Assembly: GCF_001708445.1 (NCBI RefSeq)
Contig: NZ_CP015637.1
Span: 5,147,001-5,211,000 of the forward strand
Direction: 5' to 3'
Length of the DNA: 64,000 bases
From: Pseudomonas fluorescens
Lineage (GTDB): Bacteria; Pseudomonadota; Gammaproteobacteria; Pseudomonadales; Pseudomonadaceae
Positions 15,930-22,935 of this stretch are shown in pieces (position 1 is the first letter of the stretch; every line of letters starts with the position of its first letter). The position numbers and the translations under genes are program-made. The notes beneath the pieces are model-generated. The model made no database searches, had not been told where the DNA came from, and saw only the letters and a program-made list of their open reading frames with translations.

Positions 15930-16021
15930 ATGTGGGAGGGGGCTTGCCCCCGATAACAGGGTGTCAGTCACTGTATTAGGTGACTGACCCACCGCTATCG
16001 CGGGCAAGCCCCCTCCCACAT
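15930..16021. repeat. REPIN, GTGGGAGGGGGCTTGC type
   Basis: Inverted pair of ATGTGGGAGGGGGCTTGCCC heads with the GTCAGTCACTG...GTGACTGACCC middle. One base of the right arm is changed (TCGCGGGC). It separates the convergent sigma factor and LysR genes. Confidence 0.92.
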
Positions 16022-16045
16022 GTGATCTTCATTGTCTGGGAGATC

Positions 16046-16900
16046 TCACTCCAACATCTTCCCCAACAACCAACTCCCCGCAGGCCCCGGAGGATGGTGA
16101 CGGGACCACAGTGCATCCACGGCCACCGAACGCGGCCAGCCGCGTGCCTTGAGTTCGACCAGTTGCCCGCCACCGAAGCGTTCCACCAGCCAGCGGGGAA
16201 TCGGCGCCCAGCCGAAACCCAACTGGGCCATCTCCAGCAGCATCAGATAACTGGGGGCCGACCAGACGCGGCCGTTGGCGCGGGTTTCGTTCGGGTTGAT
16301 GATGCTTGCCAGGCGCAATTCGCGGTGCTGTTGCAGGGCGTGCGCCGTGAGGGTATCGAGGCCCGCCAGCGGATGCTTCGGTGACACGAACAGGGCAATC
16401 TCGGTGCGCTCGTCCACCGGCGCGCGGGTCAGGTCCGGCGGATACACGTCCTGTTGTTCAATAAACGCGATCTGCGCCCGCCCGCTTTGGACCAGGGCGA
16501 TCAGGTCTTCGCATTCGGCGATCAGGCATTCCAGCTCAAGGTCCGGGTAGCGTTGTTCAAACGCGCTGAGGGCGACCTCGAAACGGTCGGACTGGTAGGT
16601 ATCGGACATGGCGATACTCAGCTTCGGCTCCAACCCCTGGGCCAACTGACTCGCCGCCAACTCCAGCCGGCTGCTGGCCTCCAGCACCTGCTCGGCGCGT
16701 TGCAACAACACATGGCCTGCGGGCGTCAGTGTCGGCTTGCGGCTGCTGCGGTCAAACAGCACCACATCCAAATCAATCTCCAGGCTCGCCACCGCTGCGC
16801 TGACAGTGGACTGGCTCTTGCCGAGCTTGCGCGCCGCCGCCGAGAACGAACCTTGGGTCGCCGCCTGGACAAATGCCTGCAACACTTCGTTAGAGGCCAT
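16046..16900 (-). CDS. LysR-family regulator, probable activator of the PACE efflux gene
   Basis: 284 residues: an N-terminal helix-turn-helix (GSFSAAARKLGKSQSTVSAA, residues 17-36) and an effector-binding domain including LFVSPKHPLAGLD. It is divergent from a PACE-family efflux gene 88 bp away; in Acinetobacter the prototype PACE gene aceI is controlled by a divergent LysR gene (AceR), so the same role is likely here. The inducing compound is unknown. It lacks the ordinary 295-residue tail but is within the family range. Confidence 0.88.
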   Translation of the reverse strand: MASNEVLQAFVQAATQGSFSAAARKLGKSQSTVSAAVASLEIDLDVVLFDRSSRKPTLTPAGHVLLQRAEQVLEASSRLELAASQLAQGLEPKLSIAMSDTYQSDRFEVALSAFEQRYPDLELECLIAECEDLIALVQSGRAQIAFIEQQDVYPPDLTRAPVDERTEIALFVSPKHPLAGLDTLTAHALQQHRELRLASIINPNETRANGRVWSAPSYLMLLEMAQLGFGWAPIPRWLVERFGGGQLVELKARGWPRSVAVDALWSRHHPPGPAGSWLLGKMLE

Positions 16901-16915
16901 GACTATCGCCTTGAT

Positions 16916-16969
16916 CGATGGTTATTGGTTATGAAGTATCGAGCCAAGGGGTAATGATGGCAACCATCG
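16916..16969. promoter_or_regulatory. Inverted repeat between LysR and PACE genes
   Basis: The arms CGATGGTT (16916-16923) and AACCATCG (16962-16969) are perfect and lie in the 88-bp divergent promoter. This could be the LysR binding site pair, though the 38-base spacing is wider than a single LysR box. Inference from position. Confidence 0.45.
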
Positions 16970-16988
16970 TCACTCACGGAGCCGGGTT

Positions 16989-17501
16989 ATGAACCCTACC
17001 AAGTCGATTACTGAACGTGTGTGCCAGGCCATTGGTTTCGAGGCCCTGGCGTTGTTGATTTGCACGCCGTTGCTGGCGTGGATCATGGATAAACCGGCCC
17101 TGGAAATGGGCATGGTCACCCTGGCGATCAGCCTGTTGGCGCTGACCTGGAACGTGATTTTCAATGGCCTGTTCGACCGCCTCAAGACGCGCTGGCACCT
17201 GGCCAACAACGCCTGGACCCGGGGGCTGCATGCCTTGATGTTTGAAGGGGGCTTGATTCTAGTGTGTGTGCCGCTGATTGCCGCCTGGCTGAATATCAGC
17301 CTGGTGCAGGCGTTTATCCTCGACATAGGTGTACTGCTGTTTTTCCTGCCGTACACCTATGTGTATCACTGGGGCTATGACGTGCTGCGCGAGAAGTTCC
17401 TACAGAAACATGCCGCCCGACGCCTCGATGCGCTGGCCGGTGATCCAGTGGCTGCCGTCGGCGAGCAGGCTGGCAATCGCCCCGCCGATATCATCCGGTA
17501 G
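16989..17501 (+). CDS. PACE-family multidrug/biocide efflux transporter
   Basis: A 170-residue membrane protein with two tandem bacterial transmembrane pair domains, hence four membrane helices. Hallmarks are the acidic residue in TM1 (GFEALALLICTPLLA, E19), LTWNVIFNGLFDRLK, and the second-domain HALMFEGGLILVCVPLIA and YTYVYHWGYDVLR. PACE proteins export biocides such as chlorhexidine or natural polyamines by proton antiport. The last ~34 residues (after FLQKHA) lie antisense to the 3' end of the SDR gene and are hydrophilic; typical members end near there, so the tail looks acquired. Confidence 0.9.
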   Translation: MNPTKSITERVCQAIGFEALALLICTPLLAWIMDKPALEMGMVTLAISLLALTWNVIFNGLFDRLKTRWHLANNAWTRGLHALMFEGGLILVCVPLIAAWLNISLVQAFILDIGVLLFFLPYTYVYHWGYDVLREKFLQKHAARRLDALAGDPVAAVGEQAGNRPADIIR

Positions 17502-18158
17502 GCCCGCACGGCCCAGAGCGGTGTTGTTGGCGACCATCGCATTGAGGCTGGCGTTGTCACGCACGGCGCCGCCGCCGAAGTCGGTCTCGATGGCGCCCGG
17601 GGCCAGGATGTTGACGCTGATGCCACGTGCACCCAGCTCCTTGGCCTGGTAGCGGGTCAGCACTTCCATCGCGCCTTTCATGGCCGCGTAGGCGGCGTAA
17701 CCCGGCAGGCTGAAGCGCGCCAGGCCGCTGGACACATTGAGGATGCGGCCGCCGTCGCGGATTAACGGTAACAGCTGCTGGGTCAGGAAAAACGGGCCCT
17801 TGAATTGGATCGCCACCAGTTGGTCGAACTGGGCTTCGGTGGTCTCGGCAAAGCTGGCGTGAATGCCAATCCCCGCGTTATTGATCAGAAAATCGAAGCG
17901 CTCCTGTGCGAACACATCCTTGAGCACGCCAGCCACTTCGCCAACAAACTGACTGAAGCTCGCGCTCTGGCTGACATCCAGTTGCAGCATGGCCGCGCGG
18001 CCACCCAATTGTTCGATCTGCGCGACCAAAGCCTGCGCTTCCTCCGCTTTGCTGTGGTAAGTGCCGATGATGTCCACGCCTTGCGCCGCCAGGTGCAGCG
18101 CGGCGTTTTTACCCAGGCCACGGCTGGCGCCGGTGATCAATGCGATTTTGCGGGTCAT
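17400..18158 (-). CDS. Short-chain dehydrogenase/reductase
   Basis: A 252-residue classical SDR. The cofactor motif is TGASRGLGKNAA (residues 9-20), followed by NNAGIGI, the catalytic Ser in ILNVSSGLARF, and YAAYAAMKGAM with Tyr and Lys at the usual YxxxK spacing. The C-terminal segment LAPGAIETDFGG is standard. It probably reduces a ketone or oxidises an alcohol with NADP(H) (YHSK after beta-2); the substrate is unknown. It overlaps the PACE gene by 102 bp tail to tail and is divergent from a LysR gene that probably regulates it. Confidence 0.93.
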   Translation of the reverse strand: MTRKIALITGASRGLGKNAALHLAAQGVDIIGTYHSKAEEAQALVAQIEQLGGRAAMLQLDVSQSASFSQFVGEVAGVLKDVFAQERFDFLINNAGIGIHASFAETTEAQFDQLVAIQFKGPFFLTQQLLPLIRDGGRILNVSSGLARFSLPGYAAYAAMKGAMEVLTRYQAKELGARGISVNILAPGAIETDFGGGAVRDNASLNAMVANNTALGRAGLPDDIGGAIASLLADGSHWITGQRIEASGGMFL

Positions 18159-18183
18159 GATGAATGCCTCTGGATGGGATGGT

Positions 18184-18242
18184 GGCGCACAGTGTATTTG
18201 TGCGCCTATAACGTGATAAACAGCAGTGAATCGGAATCACTG
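18184..18242. promoter_or_regulatory. Two palindromes in the SDR/LysR divergent promoter
   Basis: The first is GGCGCAC-N9-GTGCGCC (18184-18206), the second CAGTGA-N7-TCACTG (18224-18242). Both have perfect arms. They lie between SDR (start 18158) and LysR (start 18265) and are good candidates for regulator binding sites. Which protein binds is inference. Confidence 0.55.
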
Positions 18243-18264
18243 GTCGGATCAGGCGAACAATCCC

Positions 18265-19161
18265 ATGAACAAACTCGAACTGTTGCGCACCTTCGTACGC
18301 GTCACCGAACTGTCGAGTTTCACCGGCGCTGGCGAGAGCCTGGGCTTGCCGCGTTCGACGGTGTCCGAGCATGTGCAGGCGCTGGAAGAACTGCTCGGCG
18401 CGCGGTTGCTGCAACGCACCACGCGCACGGTGCAAGCCACGCAGGACGGGCGTGTGTTGTATGAGCGCAGCAAGGATCTGCTCGCGCACATGGAGGAACT
18501 GGAAGGGCTGTTTCGCCAGGAGGAAGCACAACTGGCCGGGCGTATTCGGCTGGACCTGCCCAACGTGATGGCGCGTGACCTGATCCTGCCGCGCCTGCCG
18601 CCCTTCATGGACGCGCACCCGTTGATCGAGCTGGAAATCAGCTGCACCGACCGTCAGGTCGACCTGCTCGCCGAGGGCTTCGATTGCGTGCTGCGCGTGG
18701 GCGCGCAGCCGGACCAGTCCGTGGTGGCGCGGCGGTTGTGCAGCCTGCCGATGATCAACTGTGCGAGCGCCACCTACCTGCAACGCTACGGCGTGCCGAA
18801 GACCTTGGCCGACCTGGCCGATCACCACCTGGTGCATTACGTGCGCCCGCTGGGTTCGCGCTCGATGGGGTTCGAATACCAGCAGGGCAACAAGGTGCAC
18901 CGCCTGCCCATGGCCGGGCGGGTCACGGTCAACAGCACCGATGCCTACACGTCGGCCTGCCTGGGCGGCTTCGGGATCATCCAGGTGCCGGCCCTGGGCA
19001 TGGCGCAGGCGTTGGCCAGTGGTGAGTTGGTGGCGGTGTTGCCGGACTATCCGGCGCCGCCGTTGGACGTGTCTCTGCTCTATGCCGGGCAGCGCCATTT
19101 ACCGCTGCGGGTGCGGGTGTTCATGGACTGGTTGGCCGCGACCCTGCAAGACCAACTCTAA
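18265..19161 (+). CDS. LysR-family regulator, probable controller of the SDR gene
   Basis: 298 residues: helix-turn-helix GSFTGAGESLGLPRSTVSEH-type region (residues 16-36) and the CRP-like LysR domain typical of the DhcR/PA-type subgroup (RIRLDLPNVMARDLILPRLP, LACLGGFGIIQVP). The ATG at 18265 gives the standard MNKLELLRTFVRV start. It is divergent from the SDR at 17400-18158. Its stop codon overlaps the 3' end of the next LysR gene on the opposite strand by 4 bp. Confidence 0.92.
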   Translation: MNKLELLRTFVRVTELSSFTGAGESLGLPRSTVSEHVQALEELLGARLLQRTTRTVQATQDGRVLYERSKDLLAHMEELEGLFRQEEAQLAGRIRLDLPNVMARDLILPRLPPFMDAHPLIELEISCTDRQVDLLAEGFDCVLRVGAQPDQSVVARRLCSLPMINCASATYLQRYGVPKTLADLADHHLVHYVRPLGSRSMGFEYQQGNKVHRLPMAGRVTVNSTDAYTSACLGGFGIIQVPALGMAQALASGELVAVLPDYPAPPLDVSLLYAGQRHLPLRVRVFMDWLAATLQDQL

Positions 19162-20075
19162 CGCCGTGCCGACAGCTGCTGCGGCGCCAGGAACGCGTCG
19201 TGGAAGTAATCGCGGAACGCCTGCATCGCCGGGGTAAACGCCCGTTCGCGGTGCCAGGCCAGGCCGACGCTCATGGGCGTCACCGGGTCGGTCACGGTCA
19301 GGGTTTCGATGCGCTTGCCTTCCAGGGACCAGGGCCGATGCACCAGGTCCGACAGGATCGCCACGCCGCTGCCGTTGGCGACCATGCTGCGCACCGCCTC
19401 CACCGAGCTGGTGCGCAGCCGCACCTGGGGCGTTTGCCCGGCCTGTTCCCAGTAGCGCATGGCGCTGTGTTCGGCCTCGTCGACGGTGAGCAGGATGTAC
19501 GGCTCGCGGGCCACATCTGCCAGGCTCACGGCGCCACGTTCGCACAATGGGTGATGGCTGGGCAGCCACAGGCGGCGTTCCGAATTGAAGAGAATTTCCG
19601 AGACGATGTCCGGGTGGGTGAGGTTGGCGGTCAGGACCACGGCCATATCAAACCGGCCGTCGAGCAGGCCCTGCTCAATGGCCTGGCGCTCTTGTTCGAA
19701 CACCTCGATGCTCACATCCGGATGCCAGTGCTCCATGCGTTGCAAGTGGTGCGGCAGGAAATACCCCAGCACGGTGTAGCTGGCTGCCACCCGCAATACG
19801 CCGCTGGCGCGGTAGTCGGGCAGGGGGCTGTTCAGTGCGTCGTCGACACTGCGCACAATCACATAGGCACGGTTGAGAAAATGCCGCCCGGCGTCAGTGA
19901 GGCTCATGCCCTGGGCCGAGCGTACGAACAACTGCACGCCGAGCAGGGCTTCGAGCTCCTTGATCGCCGTGGTCACGGCAGACTGGGAGATGTTCAAGTG
20001 AATCGCCGCCTGGGAAATCTGGCCGATTTCGGCGGTGGCGACGAAATAGCGAATTTGGCGCAAGGTCAGGGACAT
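19158..20075 (-). CDS. LysR-family regulator, divergent from pxpA
   Basis: 305 residues. The helix-turn-helix is EIGQISQAAIHLNISQSAVT (about residues 16-35), the effector domain follows (VLRVAASYTVLGYFLP, GVAILSDLV). The start MSLTLRQIRYF is the family N-terminus. It is divergent from a 5-oxoprolinase subunit A gene with a LysR-type palindrome between them, so it probably responds to an oxoproline-like or dicarboxylate ligand. Such ligand identity is a guess from context. Confidence 0.92.
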   Translation of the reverse strand: MSLTLRQIRYFVATAEIGQISQAAIHLNISQSAVTTAIKELEALLGVQLFVRSAQGMSLTDAGRHFLNRAYVIVRSVDDALNSPLPDYRASGVLRVAASYTVLGYFLPHHLQRMEHWHPDVSIEVFEQERQAIEQGLLDGRFDMAVVLTANLTHPDIVSEILFNSERRLWLPSHHPLCERGAVSLADVAREPYILLTVDEAEHSAMRYWEQAGQTPQVRLRTSSVEAVRSMVANGSGVAILSDLVHRPWSLEGKRIETLTVTDPVTPMSVGLAWHRERAFTPAMQAFRDYFHDAFLAPQQLSARR

Positions 20076-20099
20076 AGCTTTATCTGATTTTCAGAAGAT

Positions 20100-20120
20100 A
20101 GATCATCTGATAATAGATCT
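20100..20120. promoter_or_regulatory. LysR-type operator between the LysR and pxpA genes
   Basis: AGATC-N11-GATCT is a perfect palindrome in the T-N11-A style of LysR sites. A related ATCTGA-containing half lies just upstream (20082-20098). It is 25 bp from the LysR start and 60 bp from the pxpA start. Confidence 0.6.
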
Positions 20121-20179
20121 TCCCAAGGGGTCAAGCCGCAGCCTACTTTCGAGCATCACCTTTTGGCGGAGCGACCTCA

Positions 20180-20962
20180 ATGCAGGCAGTGGATTTCAAT
20201 TCAGACATGGGCGAAGGCTTCGGCCCCTGGACCATTGGCGACGGCGTTGACGCGGAACTGATGGCCTACATCAGCTCGGCCAATATCGCCACCGGCTTCC
20301 ATGCCGGAGACCCCGGCACCATGCGTCGCACCGTCGCGCGCGCCAAGCAACTGGGGGTGGCTATTGGTGCGCACCCCGGCTTTCGTGACCTGGTGGGCTT
20401 CGGCCGTCGGCATATCCAGGCGCCGGCCCAGGAGCTGGTCGACGACATGCTCTACCAACTGGGCGCCCTGCGTGAAATCGCCCGTGCCCAGGGTGTGACG
20501 CTGCAACATATCAAGCCGCACGGCGCGCTCTACATGCACCTGGCCCGCGACGAAGAAGCCGCGCGGCTGCTGGTACAAAACCTGCAAATCATCGAGCCAA
20601 CGTTGCTGCTGTATTGCATGCCCAATTCGGTGATCTGGCGCGTGGCCAAGGAGCTGGGGCAGCCGGTGGTGCGCGAGTTTTATGCCGACCGTGAGTACGA
20701 CCTCACGGGCTCCATTGTGTTTACCCGCCACGTACGTGCGCTGGACCCGGCCACTGTCGCAGCCCGCGTCCTGCGTGCGTGTCAGACGGGGCTGGTGCGG
20801 ACCGTAGAAGGCGAAGACCTGTTTATTGAGTTCGACTCCATCTGCCTGCACAGCGACACCCCCGGCGCCTTGGAACTGGTGGAAGCCACCCGTGAAGCGT
20901 TGGACCAGGCTGGCATAGCGGTAGTGAACGGGCTTGCTGTGGTGAACAGGCTTGAGGTGTGA
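20180..20962 (+). CDS. pxpA: 5-oxoprolinase subunit A (LamB/YcsF family)
   Basis: A 260-residue LamB/YcsF protein: [14 protein letters not shown] (residues 4-17), [12 protein letters not shown] with the metal-type His, [28 protein letters not shown] and FADR-like YADREYD. PxpA forms the ATP-dependent 5-oxoprolinase with PxpB and PxpC, converting oxoproline to glutamate. No pxpB or pxpC gene is in the window, which is unusual. The last ~15 residues ([13 protein letters not shown]) are encoded by an array of REP heads and extend the protein beyond the ~245-residue norm. Confidence 0.9.
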   Translation: MQAVDFNSDMGEGFGPWTIGDGVDAELMAYISSANIATGFHAGDPGTMRRTVARAKQLGVAIGAHPGFRDLVGFGRRHIQAPAQELVDDMLYQLGALREIARAQGVTLQHIKPHGALYMHLARDEEAARLLVQNLQIIEPTLLLYCMPNSVIWRVAKELGQPVVREFYADREYDLTGSIVFTRHVRALDPATVAARVLRACQTGLVRTVEGEDLFIEFDSICLHSDTPGALELVEATREALDQAGIAVVNGLAVVNRLEV

Positions 20963-21026
20963 GCAGGCTGGGTGTGGCAGTTGGCTTGGTGTGTGAACGG
21001 GCTTGATGTGGCGAGCGGGCTTGCCC
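20921..21026 (+). repeat. Degenerate tandem array of REP heads
   Basis: Six units of about 15-18 bp follow one another, each a variant of GTGGCGAGCGGGCTTG: GTAGTGAACGGGCTTGCT, GTGGTGAACAGGCTTGAG, GTGTGAGCAGGCTGG, GTGTGGCAGTTGGCTTGG, TGTGTGAACGGGCTTGA and TGTGGCGAGCGGGCTTGC. The last one begins the full element at 21007. The first two and part of the third are read as codons of pxpA. Confidence 0.8.
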
Positions 21027-21116
21027 TAATGCCGTTCAGTTAAGGCTTTTTTGTAGGAGCGAGCTTGCTCGCGAAAAACTCACAGGCGCCAACGCGGGGC
21101 AAGCCCGCTCGCCACA
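21007..21116. repeat. Composite REPIN with a second REP family inside
   Basis: The outer arms are TGTGGCGAGCGGGCTTGCCC and GGGGCAAGCCCGCTCGCCACA. Between them, 21028-21073 carries AATGCCGTTCAGTTAAGGC, a T-run and GTAGGAGCGAGCTTGCTCGC, which is a different REP family and occurs again inverted at 57509-57555. Looks like an insertion of one repeat in another. The stretch from 21117 to 21202 shows nothing further. Confidence 0.8.
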
Positions 21117-21202
21117 ACAGCCCTGTCTGCCGGGGGGGCAGCGTTGAGCCTAAGTTGTGTAGATACCCATGCTGCGATGAGGTCCATACAGGCAAAGATC
21201 AA

Positions 21203-22909
21203 CTAGGCCCCCGCCCCAATCTGCCGACCGCTGACCAACCGCTCCAACGCCTCACCCAAACCCGAGGCTTTGTCACCAATCAGCAAGTGCCAAACACCAC
21301 TGTCGAGTTGAGTAATACCTTGGCATCCAAGCGCCACAAGCTGAGTTTCGGACAACACCGAATCATCCCCCAGTTCCACCCGCAACCGGGTCATCGCCAC
21401 CGCTTCCAGCTGACGCACATTCCCTCGGCCACCCAAGGCTGTCAGCCATTTCTCGGTTTCCTCCACATTCACCGCAGCCGGCTTATCCACAGGCGCAACG
21501 CTCGCTGGACTTGCAGCAACAAACGCCGGCATCGCCAAGCGAATCTCATCGGCAATGCTATCGGCCATCGGCCCGACTACCACCTGCAAGCTCCCGCCAT
21601 TTCCGGGCCGAACCACAGCCATGGCGCCCAGAGCTTTGAGTTGCGCATCCACGACCTTGTTGCGATCCACCATATCCAGGCGCAGGCGCGTGGTGCAGGC
21701 GCCGACGCTTAGCAAATTCTCTGCACCACCCAGGGCCTGGATATAAGCGGTGGCCCGCTGGTTATCTGTCATCGCTTCGGTTTGTACGACCTGAATATCT
21801 TCACGCCCTGGTGTCTTCAGGTTGAACCGACGAATGCAGTAGTTGAACACGCTGTAGTAGATCACCGCATAGGCCAACCCAACCGGGAACACCAACCAGC
21901 CATGGGTGGACTTGCCCCAACCCAGCACCATGTCGATAAACCCACCGGAGAAGGTAAAGCCCAGGTGGATATCCAGCATGTTGGTCACGGCCATCGACAG
22001 GCCGGTAAGCACTGCGTGAATCAGGTAAAGAAACGGTGCGAGGAACATGAACGCAAATTCAATCGGCTCGGTGACACCGGTCAGAAACGAAGTCAGCGCC
22101 ATCGACAGGAAAATCCCGCCCATCACCTTGCGCCGCTCCGGCAACGCATTGCGGTACATCGCCAGGCACGCAGCCGGAAGGCCGAACAGCATCACCGGGA
22201 ACATGCCGGTCATGAACTGGCCGCCTTTGGGGTCGCCGGCGAAATAGCGCGTGAGGTCGCCGGTGACAACCGCGCCGGTCACGGGGTCGGTAAAGGTGCC
22301 GAATACGAACCAGGCCATGTTGTTGAGGATGTGGTGCAGGCCGGTGACGATCAGCAGGCGGTTGAATACGCCGAACACGAACGCGCCCAGGCTGCCGCTT
22401 TCCATCAGCAGCACGCCGAAGCTGTTGATAGCGTGCTGGATCGGCGGCCAGATCAGGCCGAAGATCACGCCCAGGCCGACTGCGCTGAAGCCCGTGACAA
22501 TCGGCACAAAGCGTCGCCCGCCAAAGAAGGCCAGGTACTCCGGGAGCTTGATGTCCTTGAAGCGGTTATACAGCCCGCCCGCCATCAGGCCGCTGGCGAT
22601 ACCGGCGAGCATGCCCATGTTGATGGTCGAGTCCATCACCTTGAGGGTAGAGACCATGACCAGGTAACCAATCGCCCCGGCCAGCCCGGCGGTGCCGTTA
22701 TTGTCGCGGGCAAAACCCACGGCGATACCGATGGCGAAGATCAGCGCCAGGTTGGCGAAGATCGCTTGCCCGGCATCGTGCATCACCGCGATGTTGAGCA
22801 GGTCGGTGTCACCCAGGCGCAGCAAGAGGCCGGCGATCGGCAGAATCGCGATCGGCAGCATCAGCGCGCGGCCGAGCCGTTGCAGGCCTTCGATAAAGTA
22901 TTGGTACAT
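21203..22909 (-). CDS. nagE: PTS N-acetylglucosamine transporter subunit IICB
   Basis: A 568-residue membrane PTS permease. The EIIC domain covers about residues 1-370 (LGRALMLPIAILPIAGLLLR, GVTEPIEFAFMFLAP). A EIIB domain follows with the phosphorylated cysteine in SVGACTTRLRLDM (about 410-422). A second EIIB-like domain at the C-terminus reads AVAMTRLRVEL and lacks the cysteine. It imports and phosphorylates GlcNAc using the multidomain PTS protein encoded just upstream. The ATG at 22909 has GGGAGA nearby. It is the last gene of the nag operon. Confidence 0.93.
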   Translation of the reverse strand: MYQYFIEGLQRLGRALMLPIAILPIAGLLLRLGDTDLLNIAVMHDAGQAIFANLALIFAIGIAVGFARDNNGTAGLAGAIGYLVMVSTLKVMDSTINMGMLAGIASGLMAGGLYNRFKDIKLPEYLAFFGGRRFVPIVTGFSAVGLGVIFGLIWPPIQHAINSFGVLLMESGSLGAFVFGVFNRLLIVTGLHHILNNMAWFVFGTFTDPVTGAVVTGDLTRYFAGDPKGGQFMTGMFPVMLFGLPAACLAMYRNALPERRKVMGGIFLSMALTSFLTGVTEPIEFAFMFLAPFLYLIHAVLTGLSMAVTNMLDIHLGFTFSGGFIDMVLGWGKSTHGWLVFPVGLAYAVIYYSVFNYCIRRFNLKTPGREDIQVVQTEAMTDNQRATAYIQALGGAENLLSVGACTTRLRLDMVDRNKVVDAQLKALGAMAVVRPGNGGSLQVVVGPMADSIADEIRLAMPAFVAASPASVAPVDKPAAVNVEETEKWLTALGGRGNVRQLEAVAMTRLRVELGDDSVLSETQLVALGCQGITQLDSGVWHLLIGDKASGLGEALERLVSGRQIGAGA

Positions 22910-22935
22910 GGCGTGTCTCCCTGTTCTTGTTGTTT

